The translations under genes were made by a program, and so were the position numbers. A DNA stretch of 64,000 nt from Phialophora verrucosa (lineage: Eukaryota; Ascomycota; Eurotiomycetes; Chaetothyriales; Herpotrichiellaceae), in the NCBI GenBank assembly GCA_002099365.1, contig MSED01000004.1, positions 62,001-126,000 on the forward strand. The letters are read 5' to 3'. Positions 45,579 through 55,437 of the stretch are shown piece by piece. Under the pieces are notes generated by a model. It was not told the DNA's origin. It saw only the letters and a program-made list of their open reading frames with translations, and searched no databases. How positions within the stretch are numbered: position 1 is the first letter of the stretch; every line of letters begins with the position of its first letter.

Positions 45579-47133
45579 TCACAAAGCACGAGGGATGGAC
45601 GAACATCAGTCCGACTGGCAGACACCAGGCCCCTTGGACCATTGAGAGCACGTCGTCCTAAACCGCCGACAAGGCTAGCCAGTGACAGTATCCTTGGTGG
45701 CGCCAATCTTGTTACCAGCTCGCGTCAGTTGGATGGGGCAATTTGTTCCTACCTCGTGTTTGCAGTTGCGGCTGGCTCCTTTCAAGGTTACACCCTTCCG
45801 ACCGCAACCGATCGGCACCCGAATACGTCGAGGCGGAATCTGCCTCGTCTTTGATACCTGCAAACCGAGAACGCGCGGCGATGTCAAAGTGCCGTAACAA
45901 TTACTTCTGTTCAGAAGCACTCCCTCATTCTAAGCAAACTTATATTGCGTCAATTGTCCTGGTCACTCAAAGTGTATCTGCATCTGTCAGACTGCTGCTC
46001 TCGATGCCGCTTGGAATTCTGCTTACAACACCTCAATGTTCTTTATCTCGTCCTTGAACTTCATCATCCACCAAGCTCCCGGTCCACGTGCTCTCTCCGG
46101 GGACACCAAAAGCCCACGCACTAACCGAAACAAAGGCTACTATATGGAATGGACCAAATCATTCAAGTCAGCAACCTCCGCCACTAATTCTTCCCCTATA
46201 ACCCGCGCCGGCACCCGCGCTAGCACTGATTGCAGCTATATTCATTACTCTGTCTCCTTCCTCCTGCTTCCTCCTGCGACGTTCTCTTCGGTCTGCATAC
46301 CCGTCTACGCCTCCGCATTATTGCTGTCGTCGTAGCTCTCAGCGTGTGCGGGGCATTGTTTTGTAAATGTGTTGTTGTGGCCGCGGGAGCACATCTTCGA
46401 TTATGTTTGAGCGCCAGTTTTATGCGCCGTGACGTTGGGTCGGAGACCTGTTGCGCAGATCAACGCGACAGAGTGGCTGAATATGGCGTCCAACAAAGTA
46501 GGCACTGAGGTTTACGAGATGTGTACGTGCTGGTTCTGTTCTAGGCCGTGCGCAGGGAGAAATCGATTTATAGTTGTTGGGCGAAGTTCGGCCTCTGACC
46601 TGTCAACCGCACTACATAAGCCTACTCGAACATACGATGCTAGGCACATCAACCAAGGTCAACGACGCACCATGTGACATACTGCGATAGATCATTTCTC
46701 ACGACCTAGACCATTACAAAAGAACGTCCGTGATTCCAGCTATGTCAGCCTTGTGAACATCATCCAAGCTAGTCCGGATGTGATTGGACCTTCAATCCGA
46801 ACGAACGACATCTGGTATCTCTCGCTTAGAGTATCTCCAGAGTTGCGTGCTTTCACAACTTTTTCTCGGGAGAGTTCACTGTTGCCTTTTACATGGGAGG
46901 CTGGCTTTCCAGGGGCGTATCGGTCTTGGCTTGACGTACTCCGAGCCTTGTATTTGTCGGACATGTGCGAGCCCAGTTCCGAGGTAAAGCAAAGCGCCTG
47001 TTTGGGTGCCCCTTGGTGCGTAAAGGTTGCAAGATACACTGTTCCGCATTCTCCATACTGAACAAGCTGGACGCCCTGCAAGACTTCTCGTCACACCGAG
47101 AACCCAAGCCGAAGAGACTTGCGATCCTGCGCA
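45579..47133. other. Intergenic, no supportable gene
   Basis: Overlapping open frames of up to about 110 codons lie on both strands (for example 46740-47081), none with family features. The part next to 47134 should contain the GST promoter. Confidence 0.45.
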
Positions 47134-47790
47134 ATGGCACCCAGGCTCTACTGCTGCCTCGAATCCGGCAACTGCTACAAAATCCGACTCCTGGGGTCAC
47201 TCCTCGGCATTCCCTTGGAAGAGGTGGAAGTTGACCTCTTCAAGAATGCCCACAAATCCCCCGAGTTTCTGGCGATCAATCCCAAAGCAGCACTACCCAC
47301 GCTCGTGGATGGGGATAAAGTCTTCGCGGACTCGAGCGCCATCATGGTCTACCTGGCCGGCACGTATCCAGATCGAGGTTCAGAGACCGTTCCCTCAAGC
47401 TACTGGTCATCTGATGTAGTTGAGCAAGCGCAGATCGTGGACTGGTTGGCATTCGCCGGCAGCAATGTACATATCGGCCTCTCCAAGGCACGTGCGATCG
47501 TGTCGTTCAATTGGCCTGCCGATGCTAGTGAGGAAACCCTCAACGAAGCGAGGGGCAGAGGCGTTGCGTCACTGAAGGTTTTGGAAAAGAGGCTCCACAA
47601 AGAAGACTGGTTGGCGTTGGGGAGACCGACGATTGCCGATCTCTCTGTCTATGTCTATGTCGCCCTGGCACCGATGGGCGGCGTCTCGCTGGAGCCTTTC
47701 CCTGCAGTGAAGACATGGCTGGACCGGGTAACGAGGCTGCCAGGCTACATTGGGCTTGATGGTTTGGACCAGCCGCTGCAGAAACGGTAA
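47134..47790 (+). CDS. Glutathione S-transferase
   Basis: Single exon, 218 residues. The N-terminal thioredoxin-like domain has LYCCLESGNCYKIRLL, INPKAALPTLVDG with the cis-Pro, and the glutathione-binding DSSAIMVYLA. The C-terminal helical domain includes IVDWLAFAGSNV and the N-capping block GRPTIADLSVYVYVALAP. The arrangement fits the fungal GST families related to theta/Ure2p-like and bacterial-type GSTs. It conjugates glutathione to electrophiles or acts in redox handling in the cytosol; the substrate is unknown. The ATG at 47134 is preferred over an in-frame ATG five codons upstream because MAPRLYCC aligns with the domain start. Confidence 0.9.
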   Translation: MAPRLYCCLESGNCYKIRLLGSLLGIPLEEVEVDLFKNAHKSPEFLAINPKAALPTLVDGDKVFADSSAIMVYLAGTYPDRGSETVPSSYWSSDVVEQAQIVDWLAFAGSNVHIGLSKARAIVSFNWPADASEETLNEARGRGVASLKVLEKRLHKEDWLALGRPTIADLSVYVYVALAPMGGVSLEPFPAVKTWLDRVTRLPGYIGLDGLDQPLQKR

Positions 47791-49204
47791 TGCAGACAAG
47801 GGAAATGCGGTGGGAGGATCGTCGTGTCAGGACATGGTCAATAACTCGCCAACGCCCTGGACAGCATCGAACATCTCGGCATTCGTGTGCGTCCTGTCCC
47901 AGTTCTGACAGCCCTCGCCGACGGACTTGGTGGGATACATCATATATAATGCCGCTAAGTGCTTCAAGTCGGTGGTGCCGTGAACATTCTCGTACTGAGG
48001 GTCAGACGAAGTGTAAGATCCAGGGGTCCCATATGATTGGACTTACCCCTCAACTGCTGGAGACAGAGGATCAGACACGAAGACCCTAATCGACGTCCCG
48101 CTTAAATTCTGGTCCTCTCTCGGCATAGTGCCTAGATACCCAATACGGTGACAGAGGGCCGATTCATTTCCTGCTTCTCCAGGATTTTCCCCGGACCGCG
48201 GGGGCATTGAGGTCTCGATCTCCATGTGGTCCAGGTGCTGGAATTATTTCGGCAACCAGAGAGCGTAAAGGCCGGGAGGAGTTACAGTATGACCTGGCTC
48301 ATTGCTCTCGGGCCAAGGGAGCTCAAGACCGAGTTAATCTCTACGTACCCGAGGGTGGCCACGAGTGATTCCCGTTCAGGTTGAGCAATGGTAAGGCACT
48401 AGGTCGAAAACGTGCGTCCCATGTAAAGTGAGTCAAAGAGTGTAAAGAGGGTAAAAAAGGTACTAAGAGGGCATCGGCCAGGATTGATCCAGGCCTAAGG
48501 TGTTCCAAGTACAGGGGTTTTCAATCGCAGCTTTATCTCGACATATCACTCAACAATATTTATGTTTATGCTTGATGGCTTTAGAATTGATCATGTCTGG
48601 CACTACTCGCAGTAGAGGATCTCAGACCCTTCCTTACCTAGGCTTATGTCGTAGTTCTCGTCGAAAACACGTATCGGTTTCGGGGAGGTGGACGGTTCTT
48701 TTACCGGCCCCCAGTGATGGCTGCATGGTAGCGTAGTGCATGGGAATGAGAAGGCAAGACAAGTGCAGCGAGAAGATGAGGGCCTATCTTAATGGAGAGG
48801 GACCGTGATCTTGGCATTGAAGGAACGCCCCCCCCCCCCCCCTCGGTCCCCAGTTTCCACCCCAAAAGGCGGCGGCATTGACCACCACATTCAGTGGAAA
48901 TGTTCCCTGCAACCTGCGTTGAACTGTACGCTCACATGATTGGGCGATTCTGGTCAACCAAAAGAGGAATAGAAACCAGAAGCTGATGACCTAATGCACA
49001 TCTTGGCAGCCACGCCAAAATCTCAAAATGTGGGCTGCCCGTCTTTGTCTCTTGCCCGAGTCCCGGAGCGATACCTTGAAAAGGTTGGTGAGGACAGTGA
49101 GGTTTTCCATCGTCCGAAGTGAGTTTGCATGAGACTGTAACTCTACCCCGGTCCTATCATCCGTGTCTCTGTATTTTGGATCTCAACTTCGCGTCGGCGC
49201 CACC
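47791..49204. other. Intergenic with a 15-base C run
   Basis: No gene was recognised. A homopolymer of 15 C residues lies at 48828-48842, which is prone to length errors in sequencing. The final bases before 49205 carry the RRM gene leader, with a GCCACCATGG start context. Confidence 0.55.
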
Positions 49205-50389
49205 ATGGAGGACGCATCCTCACCCACGCCGCCGCCGCCACGCCCGGCTCAAACTTTCCGCTCCACGGCCTCGAGCAATTGGCGCTTGAAGGACGAGTCG
49301 CCACGGGCCGAGCAGCAGCAGGGGCAGACGCGGACGCGCTACAATCGCGGTCCAAATGGCGGTGATCGTCAGAACAATGGCAGCGGTCAGTCCCATTCGC
49401 ATTCGCGCCACCGGGATGCGCAGCAGTGGAGCGAAGAAGGCACCCCGGGAACGAGGCTCTATGTCGGCAATCTGCTCTACACCGCTCAACGGTCTGACAT
49501 CGAGGAGCTGTTCAAGAACTATGGCTTCAACGTGGTGGGCGTGAGCATGTCGACCGACCCCTTCACGGGGCGGAACCCCAGCTACTGCTTTGTGGACCTG
49601 GACAGCGTGGAGGAGGCGCAGCGCGCGATGAGCGAGCTCAACGGCGTGGACGTGCTCGGCCGGGCCCTCCGAGTCAGCCCCGGTGTCGCCAAGCGACACG
49701 GTCAAGAAAGCGGCGGAGGCAACGAAATGCGAATGAAGGACTTTGAGAGGGGCCAAGGACGACCCAGAGGAGTGCGCGAGACGAGGGAACAGAAAGGTGA
49801 GTCGAGTCGCCATTGCGCAGTGCCCATTGCGCATACGTCTTCTGTTTCCATTGCACCCTCCTCGTGATGGCTTCAAAATTTGTTTTTTCCGTACTGATTC
49901 TCCCTCCCCGTCGGCTTCTTGGTCTCAGACGGAGAATACAATCCAACCTTCGACCGCTGGAATCGCAACGACGCCCAATCACACTGGACTGCACCTCAAT
50001 CCGAAGGTCGGAGACTCTATATCGGGAACATGCCCCGCATCGAACCGCAATCTGCGCACGACCAAGAGATCCAAGAGCTCTTCGCCCAGTACGCGCCCGG
50101 CGTCGCTCTCAGCGCCGTCTCCAAGCAGATTTCCCCACGGCCCGCTCCTAAGCCCGAGCACGGAAACAACCAATCCTACTGCTTTGTCGACTTGGAGAAA
50201 GGCGAGGATGTCGACGCGGCGATTGCAGCGTTGGACGGAAAGCAAGGTAGCTGGGGAGGCAACCTCAAGGTCAATCGAGCGAGGAACTCGGACAGGAAGG
50301 TCGTCAAGGAACAAGGGCTACTCAATCAGGAGAGAAGGGTATTGCCTGAACGAAGCTGGAGGAGGGTGAGCGGCCCCACGGAGGACTGA
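49205..50389 (+). CDS. RNA-binding protein with two RRM domains
   Basis: Two exons, 49205-49796 and 49929-50389, joined across a 132-nt intron (GTGAGT...CTCAG), give 350 residues. The first 80 residues are Pro/Gln/Gly/Ser-rich. RRM1 has RNP2 LYVGNL at 85-90 and an RNP1-like block NPSYCFVDL at about 124-132. A short basic linker carries the splice. RRM2 has RLYIGNMP and an RNP1-like QSYCFVDL. In both RNP1 motifs aromatics are spaced as Y-C-F, a shared quirk that suggests internal duplication. The protein is probably nuclear or cytoplasmic RNA-binding; the target is unknown. A 13-bp minisatellite begins 86 bases after the stop codon. Confidence 0.88.
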
Positions 50390-50810
50390 ATAAAGCCCTC
50401 GTGTCCTACGGTAGTTCAGTCGGATGTCTGCCGGCCGACAACCGCCCAGGCGAGATAAGAGACCTTCATGGAAAATGCAAAGGCGAAATGCAAAGGCGAA
50501 ATGCAAAGGCGAAATGCAAAGGCGAAATGCAAAGGCGAAATGCAAAGGCGAAATGCAAAGGCGAAATGCAAAGGCGAAATGCACAGGCGAAATGCGCAGG
50601 TGCAGTGGAACTTTGAAAATATTGACATGCCAGATTCCAGGCGCGGACTCCAACCCAATATTTGCTAATGAAGTGAGCAGAATGAACCCAAAGGTGCTGT
50701 CTACAGGTAAGACAATAACAGGGCCACATGAATGATGCCATACTCTACCGCGCGCAGGAAGGTGCTGTGCTATCTCGTTTCACTTGCCCGGCTCTCCTTT
50801 AGCTCAACTT
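50390..50810. other. Intergenic between convergent genes, with minisatellite
   Basis: It contains the minisatellite listed separately and the 3' ends of the RRM gene and the dehydrogenase-like gene. Confidence 0.5.
50475..50604 (+). repeat. Minisatellite, 13-bp unit ATGCAAAGGCGAA
   Basis: Eight perfect tandem copies start at 50475, 50488, 50501, 50514, 50527, 50540, 50553 and 50566. Two degenerate copies start at 50579 (GCACAGG variant) and 50592. Because 13 is not a multiple of three and the unit has no stop in any frame, the tract stays open in several frames and produces spurious repeat-peptide ORFs. It probably lies in the 3' UTR of the RRM gene. Confidence 0.97.
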
Positions 50811-52127
50811 CTAAGGTGCCTTGGCAGTTAGCTTGAGAGGGAATTCCGTACTCTCGATCGCCTCCGGATAGACGAGCCCGCCTTGCTTTCTGACTTCATC
50901 CATTATTTCCATGATCAATGTCGATTCTGCCCACGGTAGGCCCGCGGACTCCAGCTTGCCTGCGACCAGACAGCGAGCGGCTTCGTCGGCTTCGTACTGC
51001 ACAATCACATCAGTGGCTGCCTCGAAGACAAGATGGAACATGGAAGGGGCTCATACGCACCATCATACCGTGAGCACCACCCTCGAACTCAAAATGCTTA
51101 TCCAGAATATCCGATCCCTTATCCTTGGGCACCAATCTATATCTCGTCGGCCGGTAGATGGGGCCATATACTTGTATCTCGCCCCTTTCGCCTTGGATTC
51201 GCACCGCAGGAGTCTCGATGTCTCCTTTCCCTTGATGATTTCTTGCGGGGTCATCGCTCACGCGCATGGCAGTGGTGGCGACCGCGTGTGTTTTCGTCTT
51301 GCCCGTAGGAGTGGACTTGGGGAACTCGAGAAGAATTAGGGTTGACTCATCGGCGCTGGTTCGTGGTTCCGGCGTCATGGCGGCACCAACTACTCTTGGA
51401 CGTGATTGCTGTTGCAGCTCGGCCGATAGTGTATGGTATACCGTCTGGAACACCCAGGTCAAGCTGTAAATCCCCAGATCCAAGAGTGCCCCGCCAGCCA
51501 GATCAAGGTTCACCATGCGGTGGCCGAGATCAAAATCCTTCTCGGGTATGGCGCCGATGCTCAAGTCCGAGGTGACCCGAACCACTTCACCAATGTCGTT
51601 GTCCGTTATGTGTTTCCTGATGGCTTTGCTGAGAGGAAAGTACCTCGTCCACACAGCCTCCATGAAGAACAGATTCTTCTCCTTTGCAGTCTTGCACAGG
51701 TTCTTTGCCTGTGCGGCATTGACTGTGAGCGCCTTTTCGCAAAGCACGGGCTTGTTGTGGCTGAGGCAGAGCATGGCGTTTTGATAGTGGTGAGAGTGCG
51801 GCGACCCAATGTAGACGATGTCGACGTTGGAGTCTTTCGCCAGTTCCTCGTAGGAGCCATACGCAGCGGATTGAGCGGATTGAGAAGGGGCGACAAAGTT
51901 GGCAACGAACTTTTCTGCGGACGAGAGCGAGGAAGACGATGCGACAGCCGTCACGACGTGGCGAATATCAGTGACTCCTCGCGTACCAGGATCAATGAGG
52001 ATATCCTTCACAAATGTTTGGGCTATCCACCCTGTGGCTGTAGCGATGCTCGTCAGTGTGCGATCGGGGTGACCCTTGTGCTTCACGTACCCATGATGCC
52101 CCAACGAATTTCTCGGGGGGACGACAT
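50811..52127 (-). CDS. Gfo/Idh/MocA-type oxidoreductase (dihydrodiol / D-xylose dehydrogenase-like)
   Basis: An NAD(P)-dependent dehydrogenase of the family that includes trans-1,2-dihydrobenzene-1,2-diol dehydrogenase and fungal NADP-xylose dehydrogenase. Three exons: 52091-52127, 51061-52037 and 50811-50996. Introns are 53 nt (GTACGT/CTACAG) and 64 nt (GTGCGT/GTGCAG), giving 399 residues. The first exon encodes MSSPREIRWGIM and is essential, because the Rossmann strand and glycine loop (WGIMATGWIA) form across the splice. Family-like blocks include VDIVYIGSPHSHHYQNA, LCEKALTVN with the conserved EK pair, FMEAVWTRYFP, DLAGGALLDLGIYSLTW and a C-terminal PEAIES. It is divergent from the Zn2Cys6 regulator, which might control it. 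Confidence 0.88.
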
Positions 52128-52816
52128 CGTAGCTAGAGTCGTGCAATGAAGATCTCAGAAGGCCAGCAGAAAAAGATTAGAACATCAAGGTCAAGGACGC
52201 AAGGAGAACGGCAACACAGCGAATGCTGGCAGGCATTGCGCAGAACACCGTTGGGGAACTTCTTTTGTACCTGAAGACGCGGGGCAGCGCCGTGCATGCG
52301 GCCCGCCCAGGTCGGCAGTCAACCCGATACGCGATCAAATCAGCCTGAATACTCGGGGCTTGTCTTCACCAGACTCGTACGGGGCCAAGTTCGTTGAAAA
52401 GGCGTCTTCCCAATCAAAGCCTGTATGTAGGGTAATTTCCCTCAATCAAGTCTTTGCTTGCGCCATCGACGACGTGGGTGGCGTCGACTTCCTTAGCATC
52501 TCAGGTACAGTATTGGGAAAACTGCACGCAACTCAGGTGCGGGCTCACGCAGAGCGCGCTGCTTTTATAGGCAGACCTTCCCCACGTTTTGGCACGTGAT
52601 CAGACTTGGTCCTTTTATGGCATAGTTTGATAGATTCGGTCCTTGTCTATTCAGCCTACTTCTTACCTTATCGAAACTGTGGACTTGCACCCCATGCAGC
52701 ATCCCTTGTACTGCAGCATCCACCAGATTAATACAGCAGACATCGACTCGCTCCAATAAGCCTCTTGCATTTTGGGCATCTTTGAGCATATCATGAAGGC
52801 GTCCATGCGGGACTAG
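52128..52816. promoter_or_regulatory. Divergent promoter region (dehydrogenase / Zn2Cys6 regulator)
   Basis: A 689-bp gap with no gene. An in-frame stop TAG at 52814-52816 directly precedes the regulator's ATG, fixing that start. Confidence 0.5.
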
Positions 52817-54739
52817 ATGCCTCGGCGCGTTAGGCTCTCCGACTGGTCCCGCAGGGGCTGCTATATGTGCAAGCGGCGCCATAAGAAATGTAAGGCCTCC
52901 AGAATCCCTGTTCGCCCGCATACGATGTAGACTATATGAATCTGATCTGACCACGTCTCTATTTTGCTACAACAGGTGACGGACAGACACCAAGGCAAGT
53001 CTTGTGCAACAAGCACTGCCGCTTCTAAAGACTAACATACTTATTGGTGCCTCGCATGTACTCGACTGGGCCTCGAGTGCACACCATCTGACCTCTTTTG
53101 CACCGTTGGCGCAGGTCAAGCACCCTCAAGATCGCGAAAGCGAGCGCGTCCGAATGAAGACATCTCTCTCCACGTACGGCCGCGCTCACCGGCCGGCACG
53201 CGGGGGACTATTGATGAAGCTCCCCCAGAGGAAATATCATGTTACGACCAAACCCAGACATATTACGACAGCCAAGAACACGAGTCGAACCAATGCCTGG
53301 TATTCGCCGGGACTGAACGAACGTATAGTCCAACGGATCTCATTGTCGACATGCCATGGCCCGGGGGCAGCCACTTCCAGTACTATATCGAGACGCTCTC
53401 AGGATTGCTTGTCAACGCGATTGGCCACGAGAATCCGCTCTGCTCGCTGGTTGTGCCACGCGCGCTATTCTCGTCACATCTGCTCCAGGCCGTCTGCGCC
53501 GTCTCAGCCCTGCATCGGGCGAGCCATGCAGAGGGTGACGAGCGGACGACGTATCGGGCTGAGGCGACTGGGTATTACGTCCGGGCAATGTCGGCCCTGA
53601 GAGACCTCATCCCGCAGGTCTTGTTGCGGCAAGACGACACCATTCCAAATGAATCCGGGCGACTTGAGGTCGCTCTACTCTCGTCCATCTTCCTGTGCAA
53701 ATACGAGATCACTAAAGACGGGGTTCATAATTGGCGTCGGCATTTCCAAGGCATAGAAACATTAGCCCAGTTGCTGGGCGGGGACGCCACGGCCGCCTCC
53801 ATGCCCGATATACTTCGATTTTCACAGAGTTTGTATGTTGAGCGAGTTAAGAAGTTGTCCAGCCAACCTAGAGCCCTTCAAGCTAACGAAAGTGATCAGC
53901 ATCACCTACCACAAGGGAATTGCCAGCTTCACCGAGCATGGTGCAGCATCCGCCATGGAGCTCGACGACAGCTTCCAAGTTACCAACCTCGATGCCTGTC
54001 AGGACGTTCCGGGACAGAATGGCGGCTTGTTAGCCGTGGACCCCTACATGGGCTTTTCGCGAGGCTTGATTGTGCTCTTGCGCCGGGTCATGGGGCTTCG
54101 GGGTCGCCGTTTCGAGAACCAAGATGCCCTCGCTCAAGCCAAGTCCGAGGTTGAATCCATGTACGCTTGTGGTCATTCCCCATGGACAAAACGTTTTGGG
54201 GCCCCAGACTGACCAGAATCCCGACTCGCAGAATTGAGTTGCTCACCCACAGAAATTGGACAGCCGAGCATTTTCGCCTTCCCAAAGGCATGACTCCAGA
54301 AACAGTACTGCGACTGGAACACGTCTCACGCGCGTACGAAAGCGCCATCCATGCCTGTCTGCACTCGGTGATTGAGGAGCTGTCGGCGCGACAGGAACAC
54401 GCACCAGCGTGGGAAACGATTCGGCGTACGCTCCCCGTGAGTAAAGAAGTGGCGCTGACGGGCTGTCTGGAGGACATTGACCTGGTGCCGTGCAACTGCC
54501 CCGAAGAGGCGGGCCTGCTCCCCGTGCTCTTTATCGTGGCATGCGAGACAGACAGCCCAGAGCAGGTGAGGGCGGTGCTGGGGAGAGTGGCGGTGCTGGA
54601 GGCGCACGTTGGCTTGGGCAATATCCGGTACGCGGCCGCCTTGCTGCGGGAGGTGTGGGCACGGAGGATGAGGAGTCCGCGGTGGCATGGCTGGAGGAGG
54701 TTGCTGGCTACGTCTAACTGGGATTTAATCATTACTTGA
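52817..54739 (+). CDS. Zn2Cys6 transcription factor with fungal_trans_2-like domain
   Basis: Five exons: 52817-52889, 52976-52994, 53047-53832, 53900-54160 and 54232-54739, 548 residues. Introns 1, 3 and 4 are canonical GT...AG. The second, 52995-53046, would be GC...TG: donor AAG|GCAAGT, branch CTAAC, and TTATTG instead of an AG. With that intron removed the finger is a textbook C6 cluster: GCYMCKRRHKKC, DGQTP, then CLACTRLGLEC. A basic linker (SRSRKRARP) follows. The large C-terminal part has helices such as FQYYIETLSGLL, HLLQAVCAVSALH and DGVHNWRRHFQGIETL, typical of fungal_trans_2 regulators. All other exons are open, so the gene looks selected. Either the intron uses a rare acceptor, or the acceptor has decayed. 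It lies just upstream of the copper amine oxidase. Confidence 0.75.
52995..53046 (+). other. Putative non-canonical GC...TG intron inside the zinc-finger coding region
   Basis: It begins GCAAGT, the consensus of GC-AG introns, directly after an exon ending in AAG. It has a CTAAC branch site at 53032-53036 and ends TTATTG where an AG is expected. Its 52-nt length is typical of the window. No other acceptor keeps both the frame and all six zinc-binding cysteines. Retention introduces a stop after about 13 codons. Confidence 0.6.
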
Positions 54740-55437
54740 TGGAGCCTGACACCATTTGATACGGAGCCTGATATTACAAGAGACCGGAGCCAGGTGTCAT
54801 CTTGCCGCCAGGGACAGGAAAGAAGGGTTTGCTCTGGAGAAACGGGGAGAGGAGGCACACCTGGACGCGGCCACTTCGCTGACGCTACTGACCTACGACC
54901 TTACGCAAATGTTCTTCCATTACCTCCCACCCAACCTATTCTTGATCATCCTTTAGCAAACGGTTTCTGGTTAGATTTAGAAGATTGACACCGGGCGTAT
55001 CTTTTGCCTAAACAGGAAAAGGTGAAGATAGTGTTAAGCTTTTACTCTGTTCCGTGCAGTGTCCACGTCTTCTCAGCCCTAACCTAGCGAGGAGTTGGGG
55101 TGCATGGCACCCCTGTCCTGTGGATTTATGAAAATACCCATTTACTTAGTCACACGTAAAATACCACCGTTTACCTATCCACAGCCAGGTCGTATCTTTT
55201 GCCGTTCTCTCTCTTAAAACAAGCAGCGAGAAGAAAGGAGGCAGAAGTTACGGCCGGTCGATTCAAACCATGTAAATATCGCGATCGTTCACGAATACGA
55301 TAACTCCCTTGCCTTGGGTTGAGCCGCGCGTAAGATCTCCTCTCTTGTTCCAACACTTTTCCGATACACATTCTCTCCACTAGAGCTCTCTTATCATACT
55401 TTCTCTACGTGCCACCAAAGTGAAAGCACACACAGCG
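54740..55437. other. Intergenic, promoter of the copper amine oxidase gene
   Basis: No gene was recognised. The 40 bases before 55438 contain an ACACACAGCG leader. An in-frame GTG at 55420 is not preferred. Confidence 0.45.

Noticed and set aside
50416..50741. Repeat-peptide open frames on both strands over the minisatellite
   Set aside because: They result from a 13-bp unit without stops in any frame. There is no start context or domain, and all frames are equally open.
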